Below, piece by piece: positions 51,334 to 61,060 of a stretch of DNA of 64,000 bases. Each line of letters opens with the position of its first letter. Within the stretch, counting starts at the first letter, position 1. This DNA comes from Flavobacterium profundi. Lineage in GTDB: Bacteria; Bacteroidota; Bacteroidia; Flavobacteriales; Flavobacteriaceae. The notes beneath the pieces were generated by a model. It was not told the origin of the DNA and searched no databases. It saw nothing but the letters and a program-made list of their open reading frames with translations. A program made the translations under genes and the position numbers. Location: assembly GCF_006491645.1 (NCBI RefSeq), contig NZ_VDCZ01000001.1, positions 1-64,000 on the forward strand, written 5' to 3'.

Positions 51334-52929
51334 ATGAGTTTTAAAGACGAAATAAAGAAAAGAAGAACCTTTGGAATTATATCCCATCCTGATGCAGGAA
51401 AGACCACTTTAACTGAAAAACTATTACTTTTTGGTGGAGCGATACAAGAAGCAGGTGCGGTAAAAAGTAATAAAATAAAAAAAGGAGCTACTTCAGACTT
51501 TATGGAAATAGAACGCCAAAGAGGTATTTCTGTTGCAACGTCTGTACTTGCTTTCAATTATAAAGAAAAGAAAATAAACATACTCGATACACCAGGACAT
51601 AAAGATTTTGCTGAAGATACTTTTAGAACCTTAACCGCTGTAGATAGCGTAATTGTTGTAATTGACGTTGCAAAAGGTGTGGAAGAACAAACGGAAAAAT
51701 TAGTTGAAGTTTGTCGAATGAGAAACATCCCAATGATTGTTTTCATCAATAAATTAGATCGAGAAGGTAAAGATGCTTTCGACTTAATGGATGAAGTAGA
51801 ACAAAAATTAAAATTACGAGTTACTCCTTTAAGTTATCCAATTGGAATGGGTTATGACTTTCAGGGAATTTATAATATTTGGGAAAAAAACATTAATTTA
51901 TTTGAAGGAGATAGCAGAAAAAACATTGAAGAAACAATTGCTTTCTCTGATATTGAGAGTAAAGAACTAGAAAAAATTATCGGTGAAAAACCAGCACAAA
52001 AACTTCGTGAAGAATTAGAACTTATTAGTGAAGTATATCCGGATTTTAATGAATCTGAATATTTAGATGGAGAATTACAACCCGTCTTCTTTGGTTCAGC
52101 ATTGAATAATTTTGGAGTGCGTGAATTATTAGATTGTTTCATTGAAATTGCACCTACTCCAAGAGCAAAAGAATCCGACACTAGATTGGTAGAACCAGAT
52201 GAAGAAAAATTTAGTGGTTTTGTTTTTAAAATTCATGCGAATATGGATCCAAAACACAGAGACCGATTAGCCTTTGTTAAAATTGTTTCGGGTACCTTTG
52301 AAAAAAACAAACCCTATCTACATGTCCGTCATGGTAAAAACATAAAATTTTCAAGTCCGAATGCTTTTTTTGCTGAAAAGAAAGAAATTGTTGACATTTC
52401 CTATGCTGGAGATATTGTAGGATTACATGACACGGGAAATTTTAAAATTGGAGACACTTTAACCGAAGGTGAAAAAATGAACTTCAAAGGAATTCCAAGT
52501 TTTTCTCCTGAACATTTTAGATACATCAATAATGCAGACCCATTAAAAGCCAAACAATTAGAAAAGGGAATTGATCAATTGATGGACGAAGGAGTTGCCC
52601 AATTGTTTACCTTAGAAATGAATGGTAGAAAAGTCATTGGAACAGTAGGAGCCCTTCAATATGAAGTAATTCAATATCGTTTAGAACATGAATATGGAGC
52701 TAAGTGTATCTATGAAAATTTCCCTGCACATAAGGCTTGTTGGGTTAAACCCAAAGACCCAAAGAACGAAGAATTTAAAGAATTTAGAAGAGTAAAACAG
52801 AAATTCTTAGGACATGACAAATACGGTCAATTGGTATTTTTAGCAGATAGCGAATTTTCTATACAAATGACCAAACAAAAATATCCGTCAGTAGAGTTAT
52901 TTTTTACCTCAGATTTTCGTATTACATAA
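51334..52929 (+). CDS. prfC: Peptide chain release factor 3
   Basis: 531 residues, the usual RF3 length. GTPase motifs: G1 SHPDAGKTTLTEKLL, G2 RQRGISVATSV, G3 DTPGHKDFAEDT, G4 INKLDREG. The C-terminal RF3 domain has GVAQLFTLEMNGRKVIGTVGALQYEVIQYRL. RF3 removes RF1/RF2 from the ribosome after termination. It has its own -7 element and a divergent neighbour, so it is probably monocistronic or ends with the small gene downstream. Confidence 0.95.
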   Translation: MSFKDEIKKRRTFGIISHPDAGKTTLTEKLLLFGGAIQEAGAVKSNKIKKGATSDFMEIERQRGISVATSVLAFNYKEKKINILDTPGHKDFAEDTFRTLTAVDSVIVVIDVAKGVEEQTEKLVEVCRMRNIPMIVFINKLDREGKDAFDLMDEVEQKLKLRVTPLSYPIGMGYDFQGIYNIWEKNINLFEGDSRKNIEETIAFSDIESKELEKIIGEKPAQKLREELELISEVYPDFNESEYLDGELQPVFFGSALNNFGVRELLDCFIEIAPTPRAKESDTRLVEPDEEKFSGFVFKIHANMDPKHRDRLAFVKIVSGTFEKNKPYLHVRHGKNIKFSSPNAFFAEKKEIVDISYAGDIVGLHDTGNFKIGDTLTEGEKMNFKGIPSFSPEHFRYINNADPLKAKQLEKGIDQLMDEGVAQLFTLEMNGRKVIGTVGALQYEVIQYRLEHEYGAKCIYENFPAHKACWVKPKDPKNEEFKEFRRVKQKFLGHDKYGQLVFLADSEFSIQMTKQKYPSVELFFTSDFRIT

Positions 52930-52998
52930 TTTTTTAATATTATTGCAAGATATTGAATGATATTCAATAGTACTGCTAATATATTAACCTATTACAAA

Positions 52999-53205
52999 AT
53001 GAAAGTGAAATTTACTACGTTTTTCTTAACCTTATTAATGAGCTTGTTCAGCTTTGTAGGTTTTGCACAATTAGACCCACCTGCTGATGATGATCCTCCT
53101 GCAGCTCCAATTAATTCTAAATTAATTTGGTTAGCTCTTGCAGGAATTGTATTTGCTGTTATTTATTTTAAAAACAATTTTCAAAAAACAAAAACCATTA
53201 AATAA
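52999..53205 (+). CDS. Small membrane protein with signal peptide and C-terminal helix
   Basis: 68 residues from ATG 52999; a longer reading from 52957 adds residues with no signal character. A signal-like segment (about 5-23, ending GFAQ), a Pro/Asp/Ala-rich linker (LDPPADDDPPAAPINSK) and a second hydrophobic segment (about 41-58, LIWLALAGIVFAVIYF) with a basic tail. This layout is common for small flavobacterial envelope proteins of unknown function. A strong terminator follows at the stop codon. Confidence 0.7.
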   Translation: MKVKFTTFFLTLLMSLFSFVGFAQLDPPADDDPPAAPINSKLIWLALAGIVFAVIYFKNNFQKTKTIK

Positions 53206-53248
53206 TAAAAATAAAAAAAGTTGCTTTAGCAACTTTTTTTATTTTTAT
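53205..53248. terminator. Bidirectional terminator, perfect 20-bp stem
   Basis: Arms 53205-53224 and 53229-53248 are exact complements around TTTA; core GTTGC/GCAAC with A/T tracts on both sides. It serves the small gene on the + strand and folD on the minus strand. Confidence 0.9.
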
Positions 53249-53256
53249 GAAATTCT

Positions 53257-54138
53257 TTATTTACTTCTCTTTTGTTCTCTTGCCAATAAAGTATTTTTCA
53301 AAAGCATCGCTATAGTCATTGGACCAACACCTCCAGGAACTGGTGTAATATAAGAAGCCTTTTTAGAAACGTTTTCAAAATCTACATCACCTGTAATTTT
53401 ATACCCTTTTTCAGTTGTTTCGTCAGCAACACGTGTAATACCAACATCTATAATGACAGCATCATCTTTTATCATTTCAGCTTTAAGATAATTCGGAACT
53501 CCTAAAGCCGTAATAATAATATCAGCTTGACTCGTAATTTGGTTAATGTTTTTAGTATGACTATGCGTCAATGTTACTGTTGAATTACCTGGAAATCCTT
53601 TACGTCCCATAAGAATACTCATAGGCCTTCCCACAATATGACTTCTACCTATAACAACAGTATGTTTTCCTTTAGTCTCTACATTATATCTTTCTAATAA
53701 TTCTAAAATTCCAAAAGGAGTTGCCGGTATAAAAGTAGTCATATCTAAAGCCATCTTTCCAAAATTTTCAGGATGAAAACCATCCACATCTTTACTGGGA
53801 TCAATGGCTAAAATAATTTTCTGAGTATCAATTTGTTTGGGTAATGGTAATTGAACAATGAATCCATCAATAGTATCATCCTCATTTAATTCTTTAATCT
53901 TTTTTAGCAATTCCGTTTCTGAAGTAGTACTTGGCATTTTAATTAACGTAGATTCAAAACCTACTCTTTCACAAGATTTCACCTTACTTCCTACATAAGT
54001 CAAACTTGCTCCATCATTACCTACAATTATAGCTGCCAAATGTGGAACTTTCTCGCCATTTTCTTTCATCTTTAAAACTTCTGCTGCTATTTCATTTTTA
54101 ATATCATCAGAAACCTTCTTACCGTCTAATAAATTCAT
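53257..54138 (-). CDS. folD: Bifunctional methylenetetrahydrofolate dehydrogenase / methenyltetrahydrofolate cyclohydrolase
   Basis: 293 residues. Active-site region YVGSKVKSCERVGF with the catalytic Lys, then GFIVQLPLPKQID, DVDGFHPENFG, and the NADP-binding GRSHIVGRPMSILM. C-terminal PVPGGVGPMTIAMLLKNTL is the family signature. It interconverts methylene-, methenyl- and formyl-tetrahydrofolate in one-carbon metabolism. It lies downstream of ffh on the same strand but a hairpin between them suggests separate transcripts or attenuation. Confidence 0.95.
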   Translation of the reverse strand: MNLLDGKKVSDDIKNEIAAEVLKMKENGEKVPHLAAIIVGNDGASLTYVGSKVKSCERVGFESTLIKMPSTTSETELLKKIKELNEDDTIDGFIVQLPLPKQIDTQKIILAIDPSKDVDGFHPENFGKMALDMTTFIPATPFGILELLERYNVETKGKHTVVIGRSHIVGRPMSILMGRKGFPGNSTVTLTHSHTKNINQITSQADIIITALGVPNYLKAEMIKDDAVIIDVGITRVADETTEKGYKITGDVDFENVSKKASYITPVPGGVGPMTIAMLLKNTLLAREQKRSK

Positions 54139-54166
54139 TTTGTTGTTGTTAGTAGTTATTTTATAT

Positions 54167-54196
54167 AAAAAAAGAAGACGCGAAAATTCGCGTCTT
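54167..54196 (-). terminator. Terminator of ffh
   Basis: Stem AAGACGCGAA (54175-54184) with TTCGCGTCTT (54187-54196), 2-nt loop, followed on the minus strand by a T tract (A tract at 54167-54173). It lies directly past the ffh stop codon at 54201 and upstream of the folD start at 54138. Confidence 0.85.
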
Positions 54197-54200
54197 TATA

Positions 54201-55538
54201 TTATCTCATGCCTTTCATACCACCCATCATCTTCATTAGATTCTTACCTCCGCCTCCTTGCATCATCTTCATCATCTTACTCATTTGATCAAATTGCTTC
54301 ATCAATTGATTTACTTCTTCAATTTTTCTTCCTGATCCTTTTGCAATTCTAGTTTTACGCTTAACATCTATAAGAGAGGGCTTACTTCTTTCAGCAGGTG
54401 TCATCGATTGAATAATAGCTTCAATATGTTTAAAAGCATCATCTTCAATTTCAACATCTTTTAAGGCCTTACCTGCACCAGGAATCATACCTACAAGATC
54501 TTTCATACTACCCATCTTTTTTATTTGTTGAATTTGAGATAAGAAATCATCAAAACCAAATTCATTTTTAGCAATTTTCTTTTGTAATTTTCGTGCTTCC
54601 TCTTCATCATACTGTTCTTGTGCTCTTTCTACTAAGGAAACCACATCACCCATTCCTAAAATTCGATCAGCCATACGAGAAGGATAGAAAATATCAATAG
54701 CATCCATTTTCTCTCCTGTTCCAATGAATTTTATTGGTTTATCTACAACCGATTTAATTGAAATTGCAGCTCCACCACGAGTATCACCGTCTAATTTTGT
54801 TAAGATAACACCATCAAAATTCAGTCTATCGTTAAATGCTTTTGCTGTATTTACAGCATCTTGCCCTGTCATAGCATCTACAACAAAAAGGGTCTCCTGA
54901 GGTTGTATAGCTTTATGTACATTTGCAATTTCAGTCATCATTTCTTCATCGACCGCTAAACGCCCTGCTGTATCGACAATCACTACATTAAAGCCATTTG
55001 CTTTGGCATGTTTAATCGCATTTTGAGCAATTGCAACAGGATTTTTATTTTCTGGTTCCGAATAAACTTCTACTCCAATTTGCTCCCCTACTACATGCAA
55101 CTGATTAATTGCTGCAGGTCGATAGATATCACACGCCACCAATAACGGTTTCTTACCTTTTTTAGTTTTTAAAAAATTAGCTAATTTACCCGAAAAAGTA
55201 GTTTTACCAGAACCTTGTAAACCCGACATTAAAATAACGGATGGGTTTCCTGACAAATTAACTCCTGCCGCTTCGCCACCCATTAATTCTGTTAATTCGT
55301 CTTTTACAATTTTAACTAATAATTGACCAGGCTGAAGTGTCGTTAATACATTTTCACCTATTGCTTTATCTTTAACCTTAGATGTAAAATCTTTAGCAAT
55401 TTTAAAGTTAACATCGGCATCTAAAAGAGCTCTTCTTACTTCTTTTAAAGTATCTGCTACATTAACATCGGTAATTTTTCCGTGTCCTTTTAATATATGA
55501 AACGCTTTATCTAATTTATCGGTTAAATTATTAAACAT
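54201..55538 (-). CDS. ffh: Signal recognition particle protein
   Basis: 445 residues. N domain, then G domain with P-loop GLQGSGKTTFSGKLA (about 107-121), VDTAGRLAVDEEM and TKLDGDTRGGAA. The C-terminal M domain is methionine-rich (FDQMSKMMKMMQGGGG, MKMMGGMKGMR) and binds signal sequences and 4.5S RNA. It targets nascent membrane and secreted proteins to FtsY. Length and motifs are complete. Confidence 0.97.
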   Translation of the reverse strand: MFNNLTDKLDKAFHILKGHGKITDVNVADTLKEVRRALLDADVNFKIAKDFTSKVKDKAIGENVLTTLQPGQLLVKIVKDELTELMGGEAAGVNLSGNPSVILMSGLQGSGKTTFSGKLANFLKTKKGKKPLLVACDIYRPAAINQLHVVGEQIGVEVYSEPENKNPVAIAQNAIKHAKANGFNVVIVDTAGRLAVDEEMMTEIANVHKAIQPQETLFVVDAMTGQDAVNTAKAFNDRLNFDGVILTKLDGDTRGGAAISIKSVVDKPIKFIGTGEKMDAIDIFYPSRMADRILGMGDVVSLVERAQEQYDEEEARKLQKKIAKNEFGFDDFLSQIQQIKKMGSMKDLVGMIPGAGKALKDVEIEDDAFKHIEAIIQSMTPAERSKPSLIDVKRKTRIAKGSGRKIEEVNQLMKQFDQMSKMMKMMQGGGGKNLMKMMGGMKGMR

Positions 55539-55657
55539 AATAGTATTTGATTTTAATAAGTCGCAAAGATAGTATAAAGTGTAAAAGTTTCAAAGTGAGA
55601 AAAGAAACTTGTTTTTATAACTCACAAAATATTCTAAATTAAAAGTATAATAATGAA

Positions 55658-55682
55658 AAAACCAGTCATAAAGACTGGTTTT
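55658..55682 (-). terminator. Hairpin terminator of the repeat-containing lipoprotein gene
   Basis: AAAACCAGTC (55658-55667) pairs with GACTGGTTTT (55673-55682), 5-nt loop, with a T tract on the minus strand past 55657. It lies about 35 nt after the stop at 55716. Confidence 0.8.
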
Positions 55683-55715
55683 CGGGACTTGGGGCAACTA
55701 ATAAAAAACCAAATT

Positions 55716-56735
55716 TTAATTCTTCGATAAATACATATAATTATTTCCACCGTTACCTTGACCCACTAACCTTAATTTCACAAAGGTCTCTGAGTATTCA
55801 ATAACTTTCCATTTTTCTTCTAATTGAATCAGCAAATCACCATCTAATTCTATTTCTAGTTTTCTTTCGCTAGCATTTGAATTGATTTCCCAATCTCCAT
55901 CTAAATCATTTCCATTACCCGCTACATTCATATCTCCGTTTGCAAAAAAAGTTAAATTATAACCTTCAAAATCTGTAGTTTGATCCTGATTATTTTTGAA
56001 AAAATAAGAGATATGCCACATACCATCTGTTATAACAGATTCTAATGTTAAACCTGAAACATTACATTCCATTATCGCTTCTTCAATAACTTCTTCAAAC
56101 ATTTCATTGGAAGTAATCACAATATTTTGACCATTTGAATTTGTAATTGAAATAGGATAATTAATCCCTACATACATGGTATCTTCCAGATTGCTAAAAA
56201 ACTCAAACAATGCTGTATCACTGTCAATAGTTACCGTTGCTGCAACTTGATTGTTACTGTCATACGTATTAATAGTAATTGGATAATTTATGGTAATGCA
56301 TTCAATTTCATTGAACTCTTCATCTTCATCACAATCTTCTATTACATCTTCTAAAGCATCAGTATCTTGAATTACTTGTGTTTCAAAATTTTGAAATTGT
56401 ATCGTAATTGGAAAAATAAAATTAACAATATCATCATCTGTTGTAAATGCATCAATTGCATCTTGCACTAATTGATAATCACTTGGATTATTTACTTGTA
56501 TTTGTTGACTATTTACAATTACCTCAACTGGCAACATTACTGCAAAGCAACTCGAATTATCAAGCACATTATCTCTTGAAGTAGGATTTTGCGCTACTCT
56601 TTCCACTAATTTATATAGTGGAGCATCAGCCGTAAGACTGTTTTTATCGTCTTTAATGATTTCATTTTCTTCATTCTGACAAGAAAAAGTAAGCATCAAA
56701 AGACAAAGTAGAGTTAAAAAGTTACTTTTTTTCAT
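55716..56735 (-). CDS. Lipoprotein with four internal repeats
   Basis: 339 residues from ATG 56735. Lipobox LMLTFSC. Four repeats of about 45 residues can be aligned: LPVEVIVNSQQIQV...YQLVQDAI, FPITIQFQNFETQV...DALEDVIE, YPITINTYDSNNQV...ALFEFFSN, YPISITNSNGQNIV...MFEEVIEE. Each is a short beta hairpin plus an acidic helix. The last 110 residues form a lipocalin-like strand-rich part (GMWHISYFFKNNQ, LTFFANGDMNVAGNGNDLDGDWEIN). No family recognised. Divergent from the sigma-factor operon at 56984, so a connection with it is possible but unproven. Confidence 0.7.
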   Translation of the reverse strand: MKKSNFLTLLCLLMLTFSCQNEENEIIKDDKNSLTADAPLYKLVERVAQNPTSRDNVLDNSSCFAVMLPVEVIVNSQQIQVNNPSDYQLVQDAIDAFTTDDDIVNFIFPITIQFQNFETQVIQDTDALEDVIEDCDEDEEFNEIECITINYPITINTYDSNNQVAATVTIDSDTALFEFFSNLEDTMYVGINYPISITNSNGQNIVITSNEMFEEVIEEAIMECNVSGLTLESVITDGMWHISYFFKNNQDQTTDFEGYNLTFFANGDMNVAGNGNDLDGDWEINSNASERKLEIELDGDLLIQLEEKWKVIEYSETFVKLRLVGQGNGGNNYMYLSKN

Positions 56736-56983
56736 ATATATCTTCAAATCAGTTTTTTAAAATTAGATTACAAGGTAAACAAATTAAAGATAAGTAGCAA
56801 AATCAAACTCCATATCATAGTTTGTATGATTACATAGTTTGCCTTCTTTTCTTCGAATGTTTTTTTATTTATTTGCATGCCCATAATTTAAAAATACTAG
56901 TTTATTAAGTTTATTTTCATAAATTTGTTCCTATATAAAACAGCTAAACTAAATTTTACCCTACCTGTTTTTTTATATTTTTA

Positions 56984-57499
56984 ATGAAAGAAAAAAAAAA
57001 TATTTGTGAGGAAGTAAATTTTACTGCTTTTTTTAGATTACATGCGCAAGCATTACGCAATTATTTAATTTATAAATTTGGAAACGAAGAGTTAGCAGAA
57101 GACATTACTCAAGAAGCTTTTGTAAAACTTTGGCAAAATTGTAAAGATGTTCCTGTTGAAAAGGCTAAATCCTATCTTTATACTGTAGCTAATAACGCTT
57201 CTTTAAATGTACTATCGCATCAAAAAGTAGTTTTAGAATATTCAAAGAATAATACCAAATTAGATGTTCATAACGAAAGCCCGGAACATCTTTTAGAACA
57301 AGAAGAATTTAAACAGAAGCTAATAAAAGCTATTAATAACATAAACGAAACGCAACGAGTAGCATTTTTAATGCATCGAATCGATGGAAAAAAATATGCC
57401 GAAATTGCTGAAGAATTGAATATCAGCATTAAAGCAGTTGAAAAAAGAATTCATTTGGCTTTAATAGAAATAAAAAAAGAGATTAAAAATTTTAAGTAG
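56984..57499 (+). CDS. ECF RNA polymerase sigma factor (FecI-like)
   Basis: 171 residues. Region 2 (FFRLHAQALRNYLIYKFGNEELAEDITQEAFVKLWQNC) and region 4 (RVAFLMHRIDGKKYAEIAEELNISIKAVEKRIHLALIEIK) are intact. It is followed 42 nt downstream by a FecR-type anti-sigma gene and then a TonB-dependent receptor with an STN domain. In such cell-surface signalling sets, ligand binding at the receptor is passed by FecR to the sigma factor, which then transcribes the receptor operon. Confidence 0.92.
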   Translation: MKEKKNICEEVNFTAFFRLHAQALRNYLIYKFGNEELAEDITQEAFVKLWQNCKDVPVEKAKSYLYTVANNASLNVLSHQKVVLEYSKNNTKLDVHNESPEHLLEQEEFKQKLIKAINNINETQRVAFLMHRIDGKKYAEIAEELNISIKAVEKRIHLALIEIKKEIKNFK

Positions 57500-57541
57500 G
57501 GTAAAACAACTTTTACTTGTTTCATAATAAAGAATATCCGT

Positions 57542-58453
57542 ATGGAAGATAAATACATTTTAGCGGAATGGATGAACAATGATTTGCCCAAAGAAGAATT
57601 GGACCAACTCAAACTCGACCCTGATTACTCTATTTATAATAGTATCAGAGAGCATGCTGCTGAATTGAATACAAGAGATTTTGATGAAGATAGTTTATTA
57701 AACAAAATAAAACTTAGAAAAAACGATACAGGAAAAGTCATTCAAATGGCTCAAAATTGGTTCTTCAGAGTTGTTGCTTTAATTCTTATTTCTCTAGGTG
57801 TTTTTATGGTTTACCAAGAAAACACAAATGTGGTTGAATTTGCTAAAAAAGGAGCAAAATCTACTTTTTTATTGCCCGATCAATCAGAAATTACACTTAA
57901 TTCAGATTCAGAATTAAAATATAAAAATAGAAATTGGGACAACAATAGAACCTTACATTTAACAGGTGAAGCCTATTTTAAAGTTGCAAAAGGAAAAACT
58001 TTTGAAGTAAATACAACTTTAGGTAAAGTAACCGTTTTAGGAACACAATTTAATGTTAAAGCTAGAAACAAACGCTTTGATGTAGTTTGTTTTGAAGGTA
58101 GAGTTCAAGTAAACCATAACGACACCACTATTATTTTAACCCAAGGCGAAAAAGTTTCTTTTGAAAATAATGACTTAATTATTCAGAAGAAAACCAATGC
58201 AACAATTCCTAGTTGGTTAGAAAATGAATTAGCATTTGAACAAGAACAACTTAAAAATATTATAGAAGAAATTGAACGACAGTATAATATTTCAATTGGT
58301 TACGACCCAAAATCAGCTAACCAATTATTTACAGGAAAAATTCCTACCAACAACATTTCTGTTGCGCTTGAAATTATTGCCACAACTTATCAATTACAAC
58401 CTATAAAAATTTCAGATTTACAATATGAATTGATAAAAATGAATGAAATATAG
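57542..58453 (+). CDS. FecR-family anti-sigma factor
   Basis: 303 residues. Cytoplasmic N-terminus, one transmembrane segment (about 76-93, VVALILISLGVFMVY), FecR domain (about 105-195, STFLLPDQSEITLNSDSELKY, GEAYFKVAKGKTFEVNTTLGKVTVLGTQFNV) and C-terminal DUF4974-like domain (about 225-300). It transduces the signal from the STN domain of the receptor to the sigma factor. It overlaps the receptor gene by 11 nt (stop inside the next start region), which indicates coupled translation. Confidence 0.92.
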   Translation: MEDKYILAEWMNNDLPKEELDQLKLDPDYSIYNSIREHAAELNTRDFDEDSLLNKIKLRKNDTGKVIQMAQNWFFRVVALILISLGVFMVYQENTNVVEFAKKGAKSTFLLPDQSEITLNSDSELKYKNRNWDNNRTLHLTGEAYFKVAKGKTFEVNTTLGKVTVLGTQFNVKARNKRFDVVCFEGRVQVNHNDTTIILTQGEKVSFENNDLIIQKKTNATIPSWLENELAFEQEQLKNIIEEIERQYNISIGYDPKSANQLFTGKIPTNNISVALEIIATTYQLQPIKISDLQYELIKMNEI

Positions 58454-60959
58454 CGTATATCTTTCATACTTATTTTTTATTGCCATTATTCTGAATTCTT
58501 TTGCTCAGGATAATGGCAATACTATTGAATTAAAGAAAATTTTAGAAAGTATTTCAACCCAACACAACATTACTTTTAATTATTTAGAAGAAGATATTAT
58601 TTCCTTTAAAATAATTCCTCCCAATTCAGAATCAACTCTTACAGATAAATTAAATTACCTAACCAATCAAACCAATTTAAAATTTTATTTGGTTACGGAA
58701 CATTACATTTCTATTGTACCCAATAAAGAAATCAAAATTTGCGGTTATCTTATGGATTCGGAAACCAATGAAGCCATAGAAAACGCTTCCATACATTATA
58801 CACAAACCAATAGCTTTACAGTTTCAGACGAAAAAGGATATTTTGAAATCACCTACTCTACTTCAAACCCAATAGAAGTCAATCATTTAGGCTATAAAAG
58901 ATTGACATTACAGTTAAATAAAGAACAAGTCAACGACTGTATTACGTATTATTTAGAGCCCAATTCGAGTCAGCTAAAGGAAGTAATTGCACAAATATAT
59001 TTAACCAAAGGTATTAGTAAAAAAATTGATGGTTCTTTTGAAATTCAACCTAAAAAATTTTCAATACTTCCAGGTTTAACAGAACCAGATGTCTTCCAAA
59101 CAATGCAACAAATTCCTGGAATAAATAGTCCAGAAGAAACGGTTTCTAATATAAATGTAAGAGGCGGTTCGCACGACCAAAATTTATTTTTATGGAATGA
59201 TATTAGACTCTTTCAAACAGGACATTTTTATGGTTTAATTTCTGTTTTAAATCCCAATTTGCCCAATAAAATTAAAATTACAAAAAATGGTACTTCAGCA
59301 TTGTTTGGAGAAAGTGTATCAAGTACCGTAAGTATTAACACAGAAAACAACACTTCAACCAACAACAATTCCTTCGGTTTAAACTTATTAAATTTTGATT
59401 TCAACACTGATTTTAAAATTTCCCCACAATCTAGTTTAACTGTTAGTGGTCGTCGCTCTTATACTGATTTGTTAAGAACTCCAACGTATACAAATTACTA
59501 CCAACGTATTTTTCAAAATACTGTAGTTTCATCTACTTCCAATGAAAATATCCCTTTTTCAACAGATGAGAATTTCTATTTTTACGATGCAACTGCTCAA
59601 TACAACCATAAGTTATCCAATAAAAATAGTTTTCAAATTAATTTGATAACTATTTCTAATCAATTAGACTTACAACAAAGTAAAATTGAAAATAACACGG
59701 CTGTTCAAAAAAACAGTAGCTTAGAACAACAATCTTTTGGAGGAAGTGCTTGGTTTAAAAGGAACTGGAACGCAAAACATACTACTAAAATGACAGTGTA
59801 TGCTTCTAATTATCAAATCAATTCTAAAAATGAATCTATTAACGGTAATCAAGTATTTCAACAAGAAAACACTGTTCTAGATACTGGCATTCGAATTGAA
59901 AACCAACATGAAGTTAAAGATGTATTCACCCTTAGAGAAGGCTACCAATTTAACGAAATTGGTATTCGTAATAAAGACGCAGTTACCATTCCATCCTTTT
60001 CCAGAAATATAAAAAATGTTTTACAGAATCACGCAGTAATAGCTGAAGGAGATTATATTTCAAAAAATCAAAAATGGAACGCCACTTTGGGTTTGAGATA
60101 TACTTATATTTCCACTTTTCAAAAGTCAATTGTAGAGCCAAGGATTCGGTTCAATTATCAAGTTTCAGAAACCTTATCTTCTCAAGTTTTAGCAGAAAAA
60201 AAACACCAGATAAGTACACAAGTAATCGATTTACAACAAGACTTTCTTGGAGTAGAAAACAGAAGATGGGTTCTCGTTACTAACGATGACATTCCTATTA
60301 TAACTAGTAATCAAGTTTCTTGGGGTTTTACCTTTAAAAAAAACAATTGGTTAGTTTCCATGGATAATTTTTATAAAAAGGTAGACGGAATTACTTCAAG
60401 AAGTCAGGGATTTCAAAATCAATTAGAATTTGAAAGAATTGTGGGTGAATATACTATTATCGGTTCTGAAATATTAGTACAAAAACAAATACAAAATTTT
60501 ACAACTTGGTTAAGCTATACCCTTTCAAGAAACAATTATACTTTTGAAAACTTTGAACCACAAAAATTCCCAAATAATTTTGACATCCAACACAATCTGG
60601 AACTAGGTCTGGTTTATAATGCCGATCCTTTTAAAATTGCATTCGGTAGTAGATGGTTTAGTGGTAGACCTACTACACTTCCATTAACAGATATAATTGT
60701 AGATAATGACATTGTTTATAACGCTCCCAACTCAGCTCGTCTTCCCGATTATTTCCAAACTAATCTTTCTGCTGGATACACCTATACTTTCGATAATTTA
60801 AACAAATTACAAATGGGAGCTTCTGTGCAAAATATTTTCAATACTAAAAATAATCTGAATCAGTATTATAGAATCAATCAAAATACAAATAGTATTGAAA
60901 AAGTAAACACCTATTCTTTAGCGCTAACACCTAACGCGTATATTCGATATTTTTTTTAA
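58443..60959 (+). CDS. TonB-dependent outer-membrane receptor with STN signalling domain
   Basis: 838 residues. Signal peptide about 1-21 (ILNSFAQ), STN domain about 28-92 (IELKKILESISTQHNITFNYLEED), a carboxypeptidase-regulatory-like domain about 97-172, plug about 205-300 (SNINVRGGSHDQNLFLWNDIRLF) and a C-terminal barrel ending in FF. It imports a ligand across the outer membrane using TonB energy and signals through FecR. No SusD-like lipoprotein follows, so it is not a classical SusCD polysaccharide system. The ligand could be a metal chelate, but that is inference. Confidence 0.9.
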   Translation: MKYSVYLSYLFFIAIILNSFAQDNGNTIELKKILESISTQHNITFNYLEEDIISFKIIPPNSESTLTDKLNYLTNQTNLKFYLVTEHYISIVPNKEIKICGYLMDSETNEAIENASIHYTQTNSFTVSDEKGYFEITYSTSNPIEVNHLGYKRLTLQLNKEQVNDCITYYLEPNSSQLKEVIAQIYLTKGISKKIDGSFEIQPKKFSILPGLTEPDVFQTMQQIPGINSPEETVSNINVRGGSHDQNLFLWNDIRLFQTGHFYGLISVLNPNLPNKIKITKNGTSALFGESVSSTVSINTENNTSTNNNSFGLNLLNFDFNTDFKISPQSSLTVSGRRSYTDLLRTPTYTNYYQRIFQNTVVSSTSNENIPFSTDENFYFYDATAQYNHKLSNKNSFQINLITISNQLDLQQSKIENNTAVQKNSSLEQQSFGGSAWFKRNWNAKHTTKMTVYASNYQINSKNESINGNQVFQQENTVLDTGIRIENQHEVKDVFTLREGYQFNEIGIRNKDAVTIPSFSRNIKNVLQNHAVIAEGDYISKNQKWNATLGLRYTYISTFQKSIVEPRIRFNYQVSETLSSQVLAEKKHQISTQVIDLQQDFLGVENRRWVLVTNDDIPIITSNQVSWGFTFKKNNWLVSMDNFYKKVDGITSRSQGFQNQLEFERIVGEYTIIGSEILVQKQIQNFTTWLSYTLSRNNYTFENFEPQKFPNNFDIQHNLELGLVYNADPFKIAFGSRWFSGRPTTLPLTDIIVDNDIVYNAPNSARLPDYFQTNLSAGYTYTFDNLNKLQMGASVQNIFNTKNNLNQYYRINQNTNSIEKVNTYSLALTPNAYIRYFF

Positions 60960-61060
60960 AAACAAACTACATTCTCCTATCTTCTTAAAATTGTTATCAT
61001 AGAAATGAAACAATTAAGTGATTTAGACGACTAATTCAATACACTTTTAAATCACAAATT

